The notes beneath the pieces were generated by a model that searched no databases, was not told the origin of the DNA, and was given only the letters and a program-made list of their open reading frames with translations. From NCBI GenBank assembly GCA_029240105.1, contig JARBTR010000004.1, positions 1 through 64,000 of the forward strand: a DNA stretch of 64,000 bases, written 5' to 3'. A program made the position numbers and the translations under genes. Of this stretch, positions 1 through 8,032 are shown piece after piece. Origin of the DNA: Caryophanales bacterium (GTDB lineage Bacteria; Bacillota; Bacilli; JARBTR01). The stretch's first letter is position 1. Each line of letters begins with the position of its first letter.

Positions 1-77
1 AGCTTTCCTGTGGGTGAGCACCTGAGCCTAAGGTCTCAGGCACCCACTTTCCCACGGGAGTCCTGCGGGTTTCATTG
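1..77. repeat. Dispersed intergenic repeat, copy 1
   Basis: These 77 bases are identical to positions 17098-17174. The core holds a near-palindrome around GAGCCTAAGGTCTCAGG flanked by GTGGGTG and CACCCAC arms. The window starts inside the unit: copy 2 shows a further 7 bases (CCCGCAG) that pair with CTGCGGG at the other end. A diverged relative lies at 42581-42662. Non-coding; function unknown. Confidence 0.85.
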
Positions 78-354
78 CCAAAACATCCATATTGTTCATA
101 CTTCTAAAGCCTCTGGTACCAATAGTTGAGGCCCAAAAAAATTTATACTTTCCTATCTTTTTAAAAAATCCTTTCCTTTTAAAAAAGGAATGTTAGTAGT
201 GGGTCTATTTCAAAGGGTTGGGTTAAAACAAATTTTTAAAGAATATTTTTTTATAGAAATCATGATTTTTTCATAAAAAATGGTTCTACTTCAGTCATTT
301 TGGGCATAAATTATTTTGATTCTTTGCCATAAATGTAATTTAGGAGTATATACC

Positions 355-1509
355 ATGGAAAAACAAAAGAAATATTTCACTTTAACATTAACTTTTTCTA
401 TTTTTCTCTTTCTACTAATCTTTCTAATTTGGTTTCTTTTTATAACAAAAGGGAGTACAGAAATCATAAAAAAATCTCGTATAAAACCAGTTTCATCTGT
501 AATACCAAATTCAAAACCTCTAGAGAACCCACCTATAAATACTAGAAGGGATGGTTCTACTATTAAACTTATTTTCGCTGGCGATACATGTTTAGATGTA
601 GGTGCTCGGCGTAATATTAATAAATATGGAGTGGATTACCCTTTTCACCAGGTTAAAGATGAGGTAATGAAAGCAGATTTTTCCTTTTTGAATTTGGAAA
701 CATCCGTTACTGAAAGAACTACACCTTACCCAAAGGAATACAACTACAAATCTACTTTTGAGAGCTTACAAGGGATTACAAATGCAGGGTTTGATCTTGT
801 TGGGCTATCAAATAACCATTCTATGGACTACGGATTGGAAGGATTAATCGATACTTTTGAAAATTTAAAAAAAGCGAGTATTCCCTACATTGGTGCAGGA
901 AGAAATTCATCTGAGGCTTATCAAGCTCATACTGAAATTATTAAAGGGAAGAAAATTAAATTTCTCTCATTTTCAAACGTATTGCCTGATTTTAATTGGT
1001 TTGTAGGAGAAAACAAAACGGGACTAGCAAACGGATATGATATTAATCTAATTGTAAAAACTGTTCAGAAGGAAAAAGAAACAGCAGATCATGTATTTGT
1101 TTATATTCATTGGGGTGTTGAAAGAACAGAACGACCTCTTGATAAAAATCGTACGTGGGCAAGACAAATGATTGACGCAGGCGCTAGTGGTGTTATCGGT
1201 TCCCATCCTCACGTTCTTCAAGGGTTTGAAGTTTATAAAGGAAAGCCCATCGCATACTCAATTGGTAATTTTGTTTTTGGAGGAAAGACCGGGCTAACGG
1301 CTCAAACTGGACTTTTACAATTAAATATCTTACCTGATGATCAAATCATATTCTGTTTTTCACCTTACATCATTGAAAATTTTACACCAATGAAGGTGTC
1401 CGAGGAAAAGAGACAAAGTATGTTGAACTATTTAGAAAGTATTTCTTATGGAGTTGATATCAACAAACAGACCGGATTTATTAATTCTAATTACTATGTT
1501 CAGAAGTAA
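355..1509 (+). CDS. CapA-family metallophosphatase-fold protein, membrane anchored
   Basis: A 384-residue protein of the PGA_cap/CapA family (poly-gamma-glutamate capsule-type proteins with a calcineurin-like fold). Residues about 8-30 form one hydrophobic segment, so the enzyme domain probably faces the outside of the membrane. Family motifs are visible in order: FAGDTCLD, LNLETSVT, LSNNHSMDYG, IHWGVER, GSHPHVLQG and SIGNFVFGG. I chose the ATG at 355 because a TAGGAG box lies 7 bases upstream; an upstream TTG at 316 has no ribosome site. No capB/capC neighbours are present, so a role in polyglutamate synthesis cannot be inferred; the gene stands alone between a repeat and argGH. Confidence 0.85.
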   Translation: MEKQKKYFTLTLTFSIFLFLLIFLIWFLFITKGSTEIIKKSRIKPVSSVIPNSKPLENPPINTRRDGSTIKLIFAGDTCLDVGARRNINKYGVDYPFHQVKDEVMKADFSFLNLETSVTERTTPYPKEYNYKSTFESLQGITNAGFDLVGLSNNHSMDYGLEGLIDTFENLKKASIPYIGAGRNSSEAYQAHTEIIKGKKIKFLSFSNVLPDFNWFVGENKTGLANGYDINLIVKTVQKEKETADHVFVYIHWGVERTERPLDKNRTWARQMIDAGASGVIGSHPHVLQGFEVYKGKPIAYSIGNFVFGGKTGLTAQTGLLQLNILPDDQIIFCFSPYIIENFTPMKVSEEKRQSMLNYLESISYGVDINKQTGFINSNYYVQK

Positions 1510-1560
1510 TAAATTAAAATAGTAAATAAAGATATCAACTTGTAGAAGGAGATTCATACT

Positions 1561-1644
1561 TTGCAAAGATATAACGTTGGGATATTGCTTTTTGAGGTTG
1601 CCAAAACGACTGCAAAAAGAATGGAATATGATATTAAGATTTAA
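1561..1644 (+). pseudogene. Probable internally deleted remnant of a DJ-1/PfpI-family gene
   Basis: A 27-codon frame starts at a TTG preceded by AAGGAG with good spacing. Its first residues (NVGILLFE) look like the opening strand of DJ-1/PfpI proteins, and its last residues (EVAKTTAKRMEYD) look like the C-terminal helix of the same family. The roughly 170 residues expected in between, including the nucleophile-elbow cysteine, are absent. I infer a gene collapsed by an internal deletion. The rest of 1645-1800 shows nothing further. Confidence 0.4.
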
Positions 1645-1800
1645 AAATTGGAGACTAAATTGGGATTTGAACTTAAAGAGTTACATCCATTTACATACAA
1701 AAAACCACCTATTATCTTGTACTTTTTAATTAGGCACAAAATAAAAGGTGATTCTTTGTTAGACAATGGGGATAATCCTATAATAGGGGAATTAGAGAAA

Positions 1801-3177
1801 TTAGTTGTTACTTAAAGCCTGACGACATTCTGCTATATAGTTAGTCATATAACTTCCTGCTGGGCCACCTATAACGTTTCTATTTTCAACGCAACATTCT
1901 ATCGTAATTGCTTCATAAATACTCTCATCAAAAATCGGTGAAAGTTGTTTAAACTCTTCAAGAGTCAACTCCTCAATGGCTTTTTTATGCTGAGAACAAT
2001 AAAGAACCATTTTACCAATGATCTCATGTGAGTCACGGAAAGGAATTCCTTTCTTCGTGAGCCAATCGGCAGCATCTGTTGCATTTACAAAACCAGTTTG
2101 TAGGGATTTCAAACAATTCTCTTTATTGATTTTCATAGTTGAAATCATACCATCAAAGATAGAGAGACAGGCCTTTACTGTGTCGATAACATCAAAAACT
2201 GCTTCCTTGTCTTCTTGCATGTCTTTATTGTAAGAGAGTGGCAAGGACTTCATTGTCGTTAGCAATCCCATTAAGCCCCCATAAACACGTCCGGTCTTTC
2301 CACGTATCAATTCCGCCATATCAGGATTTTTCTTTTGTGGCATGATACTGCTTCCAGTAGAAAAACGGTCATCAAGTTCAATGTATCCAAACTCATTTGT
2401 CGTCCAAATAATAATCTCTTCACAAAATCTGCTTAAATGCATCATTAGTATGGAACAAGCACTTACTAGTTCAATGCAATAATCGCGATCTGACACAGCA
2501 TCCATACTATTTCTAGTAAGTTCAGAAAAACCAAGTTTTTCTCTTACCAATTCACGATTGATTGGATAGGTTGTTCCAGCTAATGCTCCTGCTCCGAGAG
2601 GCATAGTATCAGTTCTACTGTAACAATCACGTAGTCTACCTGAATCTCTTTTTAACATTTCAAAATAGGCCATGACATGGTGAGCAAATGTTACCGGCTG
2701 AGCCTTTTGCAAGTGCGTGAAGCCTGGCATGTAGGTTTTTACATTGTTTTCTGCTATTGAAAGCAACGTTTCTTGTACAGATAAAACCAATTGTTCTATT
2801 TCAAGTATTTCTTGTTTTACATACATTTTCATATCAAGTGCCACTTGATCATTACGGCTTCTACCTGTATGCAATTTTTTACCAACATCACCAATTCGCT
2901 GAATCAAAATGCTTTCGATATTCATGTGAATATCCTCAGCTTTCTCATCAAACACAATCTTTCCTTCTTCAATATCACTTTGTATTTCTAATAATGTTTT
3001 ACAAATTAACTTCGATTCATCATGTAAAATGATCCCTTGTTCAGCCAACATTTCAACATGTGCCATACTTCCTTGGATATCTTGCCGAAAAAGTCTTTGA
3101 TCAAAAGAAATTGACGAATGAAAACTATCTGTTGCTGCACTTGTTGATTGAGTAAATCGTCCACCCCAAAGTTTCAT
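1801..3177 (-). CDS. argH: Argininosuccinate lyase
   Basis: Last step of arginine biosynthesis: splits argininosuccinate into arginine and fumarate in the cytoplasm. The 458-residue length is normal for the family. The fumarase-superfamily signature GSSIMPQKKNPD is present near residue 276, and THLQKAQPVTFAHH carries a conserved catalytic His. It starts one base after the argG stop, so the two genes form a tightly coupled operon under the T-box at 4505-4769. No clear terminator is seen below 1801. Confidence 0.97.
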   Translation of the reverse strand: MKLWGGRFTQSTSAATDSFHSSISFDQRLFRQDIQGSMAHVEMLAEQGIILHDESKLICKTLLEIQSDIEEGKIVFDEKAEDIHMNIESILIQRIGDVGKKLHTGRSRNDQVALDMKMYVKQEILEIEQLVLSVQETLLSIAENNVKTYMPGFTHLQKAQPVTFAHHVMAYFEMLKRDSGRLRDCYSRTDTMPLGAGALAGTTYPINRELVREKLGFSELTRNSMDAVSDRDYCIELVSACSILMMHLSRFCEEIIIWTTNEFGYIELDDRFSTGSSIMPQKKNPDMAELIRGKTGRVYGGLMGLLTTMKSLPLSYNKDMQEDKEAVFDVIDTVKACLSIFDGMISTMKINKENCLKSLQTGFVNATDAADWLTKKGIPFRDSHEIIGKMVLYCSQHKKAIEELTLEEFKQLSPIFDESIYEAITIECCVENRNVIGGPAGSYMTNYIAECRQALSNN

Positions 3178-3178
3178 C

Positions 3179-4396
3179 CTACAAATTCCTTCCTTTCATC
3201 ATCGCTCTTACTTCAATTGGTAATCCAAATAATTTTATAAAACCAGCTGCATCGTTATGATTATAAAGATCGCCCGTTGTAAAACTAGCAAAATCCTCAT
3301 TGTAGAGTGAATAAGGCGAACTCGACCCAGCTGAAATAATGTTTCCTTTATACAACTTTAATTTTACAGTTCCTGTAATTGTTTCATTTAACGATTTCAT
3401 AAAAGTTGATAAAGCCTCGCGTAACGGAGTATACCATTCCCCGCTATAGATTAATTCAGCGTATTTTACGCCAACAACATCTTTGTAACTTAATGATTGC
3501 TTGTCTAAGCAAAGGTATTCAAGTTCTTTATGAGCATACATTAAAATGGTTCCACCAGGTGTTTCATATACACCTCTTGATTTCATTCCAACAACACGAT
3601 TCTCCACAATATCAATGATTCCGATCGCGTTTGCTGCTCCAACTTCATTTAACTTATTCATGATTTGTAATGGGGACATTTGTTCACCATTAATTGCAGT
3701 AGGTAGCCCTTTTTCAAAACTCAATTCTACATAAGTAGCTTCGTCTGGCGCCTCTTCAGGGACCACGCACATTTTTAACATATTTTTATAATTAGGCTCT
3801 AAAGAAGGATTCTCAAGCTCTAGGCCCTCATGACTGATATGCCATAAATTATTATCACAGCTATAACTCTTCTCTTTAATGGTCGGTAATGGTATATTTT
3901 TTGATTCTAGATATGCAATTAAATCTTCTCTAGATCCAAAAGACCAACTATCCATTCTCCAAGGAGCAATTACTTTCAAGTGTGGTGCTAAAGCCTTGAT
4001 TGTTAATTCAAAGCGCACCTGATCGTTTCCTTTACCAGTGGCTCCGTGACATATTGCGGATGCACCTTCCTTTAACGCAATTTCAACCAATGTTCTAGCT
4101 ATTAATGGACGAGCCATTGAAGTTCCAAGTAAATATTTCCCCTCATACGTTACATTGGCACGTAAAACATCATAAATGTATTCTTGGACAAACTCTTTTT
4201 TTACATCAGGTACATATAAGTTTGAAACACCTGACTGAGTGGCTTTCTCCTCTAAATTTTCAGCAATGTCGTTTTGACCAACATCTACGCAAACAGCAAT
4301 AATTTCAGCGTCATTATAGTTATCTTTTAACCATGGAATAATCGCAGTTGTATCCAATCCGCCAGAATAAGCCAATACAATCTTTTCTTTCGTCAT
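3179..4396 (-). CDS. argG: Argininosuccinate synthase
   Basis: Joins citrulline and aspartate using ATP to give argininosuccinate. The 405-residue product begins with the PP-loop motif AYSGGLDTTAI and keeps GATGKGNDQVRFE and APWRMDSW. I placed the start at 4396, where AGGTGA lies 6 bases upstream of the ATG; the open frame runs on into the T-box leader but that extension is not coding. First gene of an argGH operon. Confidence 0.97.
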   Translation of the reverse strand: MTKEKIVLAYSGGLDTTAIIPWLKDNYNDAEIIAVCVDVGQNDIAENLEEKATQSGVSNLYVPDVKKEFVQEYIYDVLRANVTYEGKYLLGTSMARPLIARTLVEIALKEGASAICHGATGKGNDQVRFELTIKALAPHLKVIAPWRMDSWSFGSREDLIAYLESKNIPLPTIKEKSYSCDNNLWHISHEGLELENPSLEPNYKNMLKMCVVPEEAPDEATYVELSFEKGLPTAINGEQMSPLQIMNKLNEVGAANAIGIIDIVENRVVGMKSRGVYETPGGTILMYAHKELEYLCLDKQSLSYKDVVGVKYAELIYSGEWYTPLREALSTFMKSLNETITGTVKLKLYKGNIISAGSSSPYSLYNEDFASFTTGDLYNHNDAAGFIKLFGLPIEVRAMMKGRNL

Positions 4397-4504
4397 GCAA
4401 ATCACCTGTATCCTTTTATTTTTTATTAGAACTTTTTCTGTCGTTACATTCGAATTGTTAAAATGTTCCGAATTAGTCATAAAATTCTGGTTTTTTCCAA
4501 TAAA

Positions 4505-4769
4505 AAAAAGCCTCTTCAAAATTGAAGAGACTATTATTGTAAATAGCGGTACCACTCTTGTTGATATACAAAGACGTCAATTGTATATCCACCTCAATGT
4601 GTTAAGGCCACCAACCTTTGAACCTACTAATACCAATTATTGCTTAATAGCTATTTAGTATAAAATTCGGATCAACCCTTCATAGATGCGTTTCGCTTAG
4701 GATTCAATTACTGATCTCACATCAACATCAGCTCGCTGGAAATGTTTCAAAAGCTACTCTTCTAATCAC
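4505..4769 (-). promoter_or_regulatory. T-box leader of argGH, probable Arg specifier
   Basis: Read on the minus strand, the leader opens with the T-box stem I signature GAAGAGUAGC, continues with GUGAGAUCAG-type internal loops, and ends with the T-box sequence AGAGUGGUACCGC around 4545-4557. A perfect terminator hairpin (GTCTCTTCAA/TTGAAGAGGC) followed by a T run sits at 4505-4533 and competes with the antiterminator. By aligning stem I with the Phe leader in this window, the specifier appears to be CGC (arginine), complementary to 4688-4690. The T-box assignment is firm; the specifier is an inference. Confidence 0.9.
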
Positions 4770-4792
4770 TAGGTTTTTAAATATTGTTAAAA

Positions 4793-4821
4793 ATAATATC
4801 TTTTATAAAATGCTTTGTCAA
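4793..4821 (-). promoter_or_regulatory. Sigma-A promoter of argGH
   Basis: Minus strand TTGACA (4816-4821), 17-base spacer, TATTAT (4793-4798). It sits about 25 bases upstream of the first stem I base of the T-box, which fits the transcription start. Confidence 0.8.
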
Positions 4822-4990
4822 ATATTTTTTTGAATTTTTTCAACATTCCCATAACTTAACAAATAAAAGAATTTTAGACTGTCCTTAACAAAGTTTTTGA
4901 CACAAAAGACATTATCTGTTTTTCTATGATATGGAATCATTATTAGAAACCATGATTAATTTATTTATAATTATCACATAAAAAGAAAAG

Positions 4991-5467
4991 GTGATTAGCA
5001 TTAAATATTTATTTAGAGGATTCATTATATTTCTCATTTTAACTTTAATAAGTGCCTGTTCTGGAAAAGGTGAAGAAGTCGTAAAAATAAAAGATAAGCG
5101 TTTTTCTGGCTTACTTATTATTCAAAAAGTTGAAGATAATACCTCATCTGAAGAAATGCAAAAAATGATAAGAGATAAACAAAATATAGAAAAAATCTTG
5201 ACGATGGTTGAAGGACTTAAAGTGAAAGTAACGGATGCTCAAAAGGTGTCTGAAGCAATGAAGTCTCAGGACTCATATTCTTTTGGTTTTATGGAAGGTG
5301 ATAAATTTAAACCTGGCAGATCGCCATATACTTTTATTGCTTTAAATGACGGTACTTTTATCTTCACTAACGAAGATGTTAATTCTATGCAAATACCCCG
5401 TATGACTATTGGAAAGCATAAAAAATTATTAAATGAAATGAAACTTCTATTAGAAATAGGTTTTTAA
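4991..5467 (+). CDS. Putative lipoprotein, function unknown
   Basis: A 158-residue product with a short hydrophobic N-terminus ending in a lipobox (ISAC, Cys about residue 23), so it is probably lipid-anchored to the outer face of the membrane. The mature part is hydrophilic; I recognise no domain. The start is uncertain: GTG at 4991 has only AAAAG upstream, whereas an ATT at 5000 is well placed behind AAAGGTG. It stands alone on the plus strand, divergent from argGH. Confidence 0.6.
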   Translation: MISIKYLFRGFIIFLILTLISACSGKGEEVVKIKDKRFSGLLIIQKVEDNTSSEEMQKMIRDKQNIEKILTMVEGLKVKVTDAQKVSEAMKSQDSYSFGFMEGDKFKPGRSPYTFIALNDGTFIFTNEDVNSMQIPRMTIGKHKKLLNEMKLLLEIGF

Positions 5468-5598
5468 AGGCAATCGTTTAAACGGATTAGTTTTAATAAT
5501 AGAAGGTTAATATACAATCGATTTAACCTGCTTTTTAATGTGTGATATTTAATGATCATTTTACACCTCAAAAGAGAACAAGTTAACCTGATGGTAAC

Positions 5599-5754
5599 GT
5601 TCGAGAAGGCGAAATGCTTGCGCGTTTCGTAAAAAACATATATGTTTTTCAAACCGACGGTCGTATGAAGTAAAAACCATTTCGAACGTATAAAAAATAC
5701 CCACCGAAGTTTTCGGATATATGTTCGAGAAGGCGTAACGCTTGCGCGTTTCGT
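5599..5754. repeat. Pair of 32-bp direct repeats sharing the tRNA-Arg 3' end
   Basis: Copies at 5599-5630 and 5723-5754 agree at 30 of 32 bases. Both begin with GTTCGAGAAGG, which is also the first 11 bases (as read on plus) of the tRNA-Arg gene at 5840-5850. Between them lies a perfect 18-bp palindrome, AAAAACATATATGTTTTT, at 5632-5649. After copy 2, GAACCCC again resembles tRNA sequence. The gap 5468-5800 holds no credible gene. Confidence 0.75.
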
Positions 5755-5800
5755 GAACCCCAGTCCAAACGGTCTTACGAGTTCTAACCCTGGAATATTA

Positions 5801-5835
5801 ATAAAGCCCATAACCTGAAGGTTATGGGCTTTATT
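5801..5835 (-). terminator. Terminator downstream of tRNA-Arg
   Basis: A perfect 15-bp stem (ATAAAGCCCATAACC and its complement) with a TGAA loop. It lies immediately 3' of the tRNA on the minus strand and could act in both directions. Confidence 0.75.
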
Positions 5836-5838
5836 ATA

Positions 5839-5912
5839 CGTTCGAGAAGGGATTCGAACCCCCGACCGTTCGCTTAGAAGGCGAATGCTCTATCCGGCTG
5901 AGCTACTCGAAC
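5839..5912 (-). tRNA. tRNA-Arg (anticodon UCU)
   Basis: The minus strand folds into a full cloverleaf: acceptor GTTCGAG/CTCGAAC, D arm GCTC/GAGC, anticodon stem TTCGC/GCGAA with loop CTTCTAA (anticodon TCT), and a TTCGAAT T-loop. The discriminator base is G and CCA is not encoded. It reads AGA and AGG codons. It stands alone rather than in an rRNA-associated tRNA cluster. Confidence 0.95.
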
Positions 5913-6005
5913 AGTTTTGCAACAAAAAATATTATATAAAATCCAGTACCAAGTGTCAATGATTCAATAAAAATAAAATAACTTGTTGGAAATCATCCGT
6001 GCAAA

Positions 6006-6518
6006 TTAATGCTTATTTAAATCAAATTCAACATGCTCAATAACTACCCCATTCAAGTCGTAAAAATCTATCAAATATTTCTCATCTGCTTTGTTTACTA
6101 TTGCATACGTCTTTTCCATCGGGCCACGCGGCTGTGTGATGCTACCGGGATTGATAAGCAGAATCCCCTTAATAATTTCTGCTTTTCGTTGATGTGAATG
6201 ACCGTAACAAACCACTTCACAATTCATAAGTCGTGCCTCATTTTGAAGGAGTTCACGATTGTATTTCACATTATAACGATGTCCATGAGTTACAAAAATA
6301 TCCATGTTGTCTGCTTCAACAATTAGGTCTTTAGGCATTTTTGAAAAAAAGTCACAGTTGCCACCTACCACTTGAAAAGGTGACAAAATTGGATCATCTT
6401 TCCTTAACTCAGAGTCTCCACAATGTATAAAAGCGGTTACTTCATGTTGGTGCCGCAGAACAATGAGATTCAACTCTTCTTTCTTCCGATGGCTATCACT
6501 TACTATTAAGATTGCCAC
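6006..6518 (-). CDS. ysnB: YfcE/MJ0936-type metallophosphodiesterase
   Basis: A 170-residue member of the small calcineurin-like phosphodiesterase family. The metal-binding motifs are present in order: SDSH (residues 7-10), HCGDSE, GGNCD, THGH and YGHSH. The start codon lies inside the last codons of rdgB (13-base overlap), so the genes are translationally coupled as in other Bacillales, where this gene also follows rdgB. The physiological substrate is not known. Confidence 0.88.
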   Translation of the reverse strand: MAILIVSDSHRKKEELNLIVLRHQHEVTAFIHCGDSELRKDDPILSPFQVVGGNCDFFSKMPKDLIVEADNMDIFVTHGHRYNVKYNRELLQNEARLMNCEVVCYGHSHQRKAEIIKGILLINPGSITQPRGPMEKTYAIVNKADEKYLIDFYDLNGVVIEHVEFDLNKH

Positions 6519-7051
6519 AGAGCAGCACCACTTTCCTCAGAAAGTTTTTCTAATTTTTCAATCATTTTTTTCAATGCACGAGCACGATGTGAAATTGAAT
6601 TTTTTTCGTCAGGTGTGCATTGTGCTAATGATTTTTGAAATTCATCTGTTACAAGTTCAGGTAATCCTGGACCTACAAATACAATACAACAGAAGAAACG
6701 TGCAGTCCTTTTATCAAAAGGCAAATCTCCAAGTTCTTCAAGCACTTTGATATAATTTCGAACGTCATCTGTAGGTTCACCTGCATACCTTGCTGAATAA
6801 ATGCCAGGTCTTCCATCCAATGCATCGACAATCAACCCTGAATCATCCGCGATAACTGGTATTCCCGTTAGTTCTGAAATAGCACGTGCTTTAATAAATG
6901 CATTTTCTTCAAAAGTTGAACCCGTTTCCTCAACATCGACTGGCTCCGGTAAATCAAGATTAGTTAACACATTCAACCCAAGTGGTTCAAGCAATTCCTT
7001 AAACTCTCGTGCTTTACCTACGTTACTCGTTGCTACTAGAATTTTTTTCAT
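6506..7051 (-). CDS. rdgB: XTP/dITP pyrophosphatase (RdgB/HAM1) lacking the GFGYDP segment
   Basis: The family hydrolyses non-canonical dITP, ITP and XTP to monophosphates. Conserved N-terminal motifs ATSNVGK (7-13), EETGSTFEENA, ADDSGL (68-73) and the late SHRARAL (154-160) are intact. Between residue about 134 and 137 the protein jumps straight from the strand after CCIVFVGP to EFQKSLAQCTPDEK, so about 25 residues normally containing GxxEG...GFGYDPxF are missing without a frame change. That segment helps bind the nucleobase. The start at 7051 has AGGTGA upstream; product 181 residues against a usual ~195-200. It may be inactive or altered. Confidence 0.85.
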   Translation of the reverse strand: MKKILVATSNVGKAREFKELLEPLGLNVLTNLDLPEPVDVEETGSTFEENAFIKARAISELTGIPVIADDSGLIVDALDGRPGIYSARYAGEPTDDVRNYIKVLEELGDLPFDKRTARFFCCIVFVGPGLPELVTDEFQKSLAQCTPDEKNSISHRARALKKMIEKLEKLSEESGAALWQS

Positions 7052-7110
7052 ATGTATATTCACCTGATTAATTAACAAGATTTATTTTAGTAGTTTAAAA
7101 AATTCACACC

Positions 7111-7854
7111 TTACACTACTTGAATTTTATCAGAAATAGGTCCTAATGTTTGCTTTTGAAGTTCGATTAATTGAGAAATCCCCTCATTTGCTAAACCTAA
7201 TAATTCCTGAAGTTGGGCCATCGTGAAAGTTGCTTCCTCACCTGTTCCTTGTAATTCTACAAATTCGCCGCTTCCAGTCATGATCACATTCATATCGACC
7301 TCGCAAGCTGAATCCTCTTCGTAATTAAGATCTAGGACAGCTCCTTCTTCTGATAAAATTCCCACTGAAGTTGCTGCGATAAAGTTTTTAATAGGGAACT
7401 TTTCTAATACACCTGACTCATGTAATTTATTAATTGCAATAGCTAAAGCAACAAAGGCACCTGTAATTGACGCAGTTCTCGTACCGCCATCTGCTTGAAT
7501 GACATCACAGTCAATCGTAATAGAACGCTCTCCAAGAGCTTCCAAGTCAACGATTGCACGTAAGGAACGACCAATTAAGCGTTGAATTTCCATTGTTCGG
7601 CCAGTCAGTTTCCCTTTTGCAGATTCACGTTGCGTGCGGCTACCTGTTGCTCTTGGGAGCATTGCATATTCTGCAGTTACCCAACCTTTACCTTGTCCAC
7701 GTAAAAACGGCGGAACTTTTTCTTCTACAGTCGCGTTACAAATTACTTTTGTATTTCCAACGGCCACAAGAATTGACCCTTCTGCATGTATCGTAAAATC
7801 CTTTATAAATTCTACTTTTCGTAATTCATTTTTTAATCTTTCATCATGTCTCAT
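7111..7854 (-). CDS. rph: Ribonuclease PH
   Basis: A 3'-to-5' phosphorolytic exoribonuclease that trims tRNA 3' ends. The 247-residue length and motifs such as [27 protein letters not shown] and [18 protein letters not shown] are typical. I chose the ATG at 7854 because GGAGG lies just upstream; the open frame extends 39 codons further without support. Upstream of rdgB-ysnB in the same direction, and separated from gerM by a terminator. Confidence 0.96.
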   Translation of the reverse strand: MRHDERLKNELRKVEFIKDFTIHAEGSILVAVGNTKVICNATVEEKVPPFLRGQGKGWVTAEYAMLPRATGSRTQRESAKGKLTGRTMEIQRLIGRSLRAIVDLEALGERSITIDCDVIQADGGTRTASITGAFVALAIAINKLHESGVLEKFPIKNFIAATSVGILSEEGAVLDLNYEEDSACEVDMNVIMTGSGEFVELQGTGEEATFTMAQLQELLGLANEGISQLIELQKQTLGPISDKIQVV

Positions 7855-7938
7855 ATTAAGCCTCCATTTCATTGGTTTTACAACCCAATGATCGTTAAAA
7901 AATTCTTTTGTTAGCATACCACAGTTTACCCATTTAAA

Positions 7939-7974
7939 AGAAAATAAAAAGAAGTGAGAAAAAATTCTCACTCC
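7939..7974 (-). terminator. Rho-independent terminator after gerM
   Basis: Minus-strand stem AGTGAGAA/TTCTCACT with a four-base loop (7953-7972), followed by CTTCTTTTTATTTTC. It separates gerM from rph. Confidence 0.75.
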
Positions 7975-8032
7975 AAGTAAAGCTTCTATTTAAAAAGTAT
8001 TATAAATAATACTTGTTGTCCTTAAACCTTTC

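Noticed and set aside
2018-3032. Plus-strand frames inside argH
   Set aside because: Antisense shadows of a strongly conserved gene, without ribosome sites.
4395-4658. 87-residue plus-strand frame and the long N-terminal extension of argG
   Set aside because: Both overlap the T-box leader and its terminator; argG has a good ribosome site at 4396.
5464-5811. 115-residue minus-strand frame next to tRNA-Arg
   Set aside because: It crosses both direct repeats, the palindrome and part of the terminator; translation is low-complexity and arginine/leucine-rich without family features.
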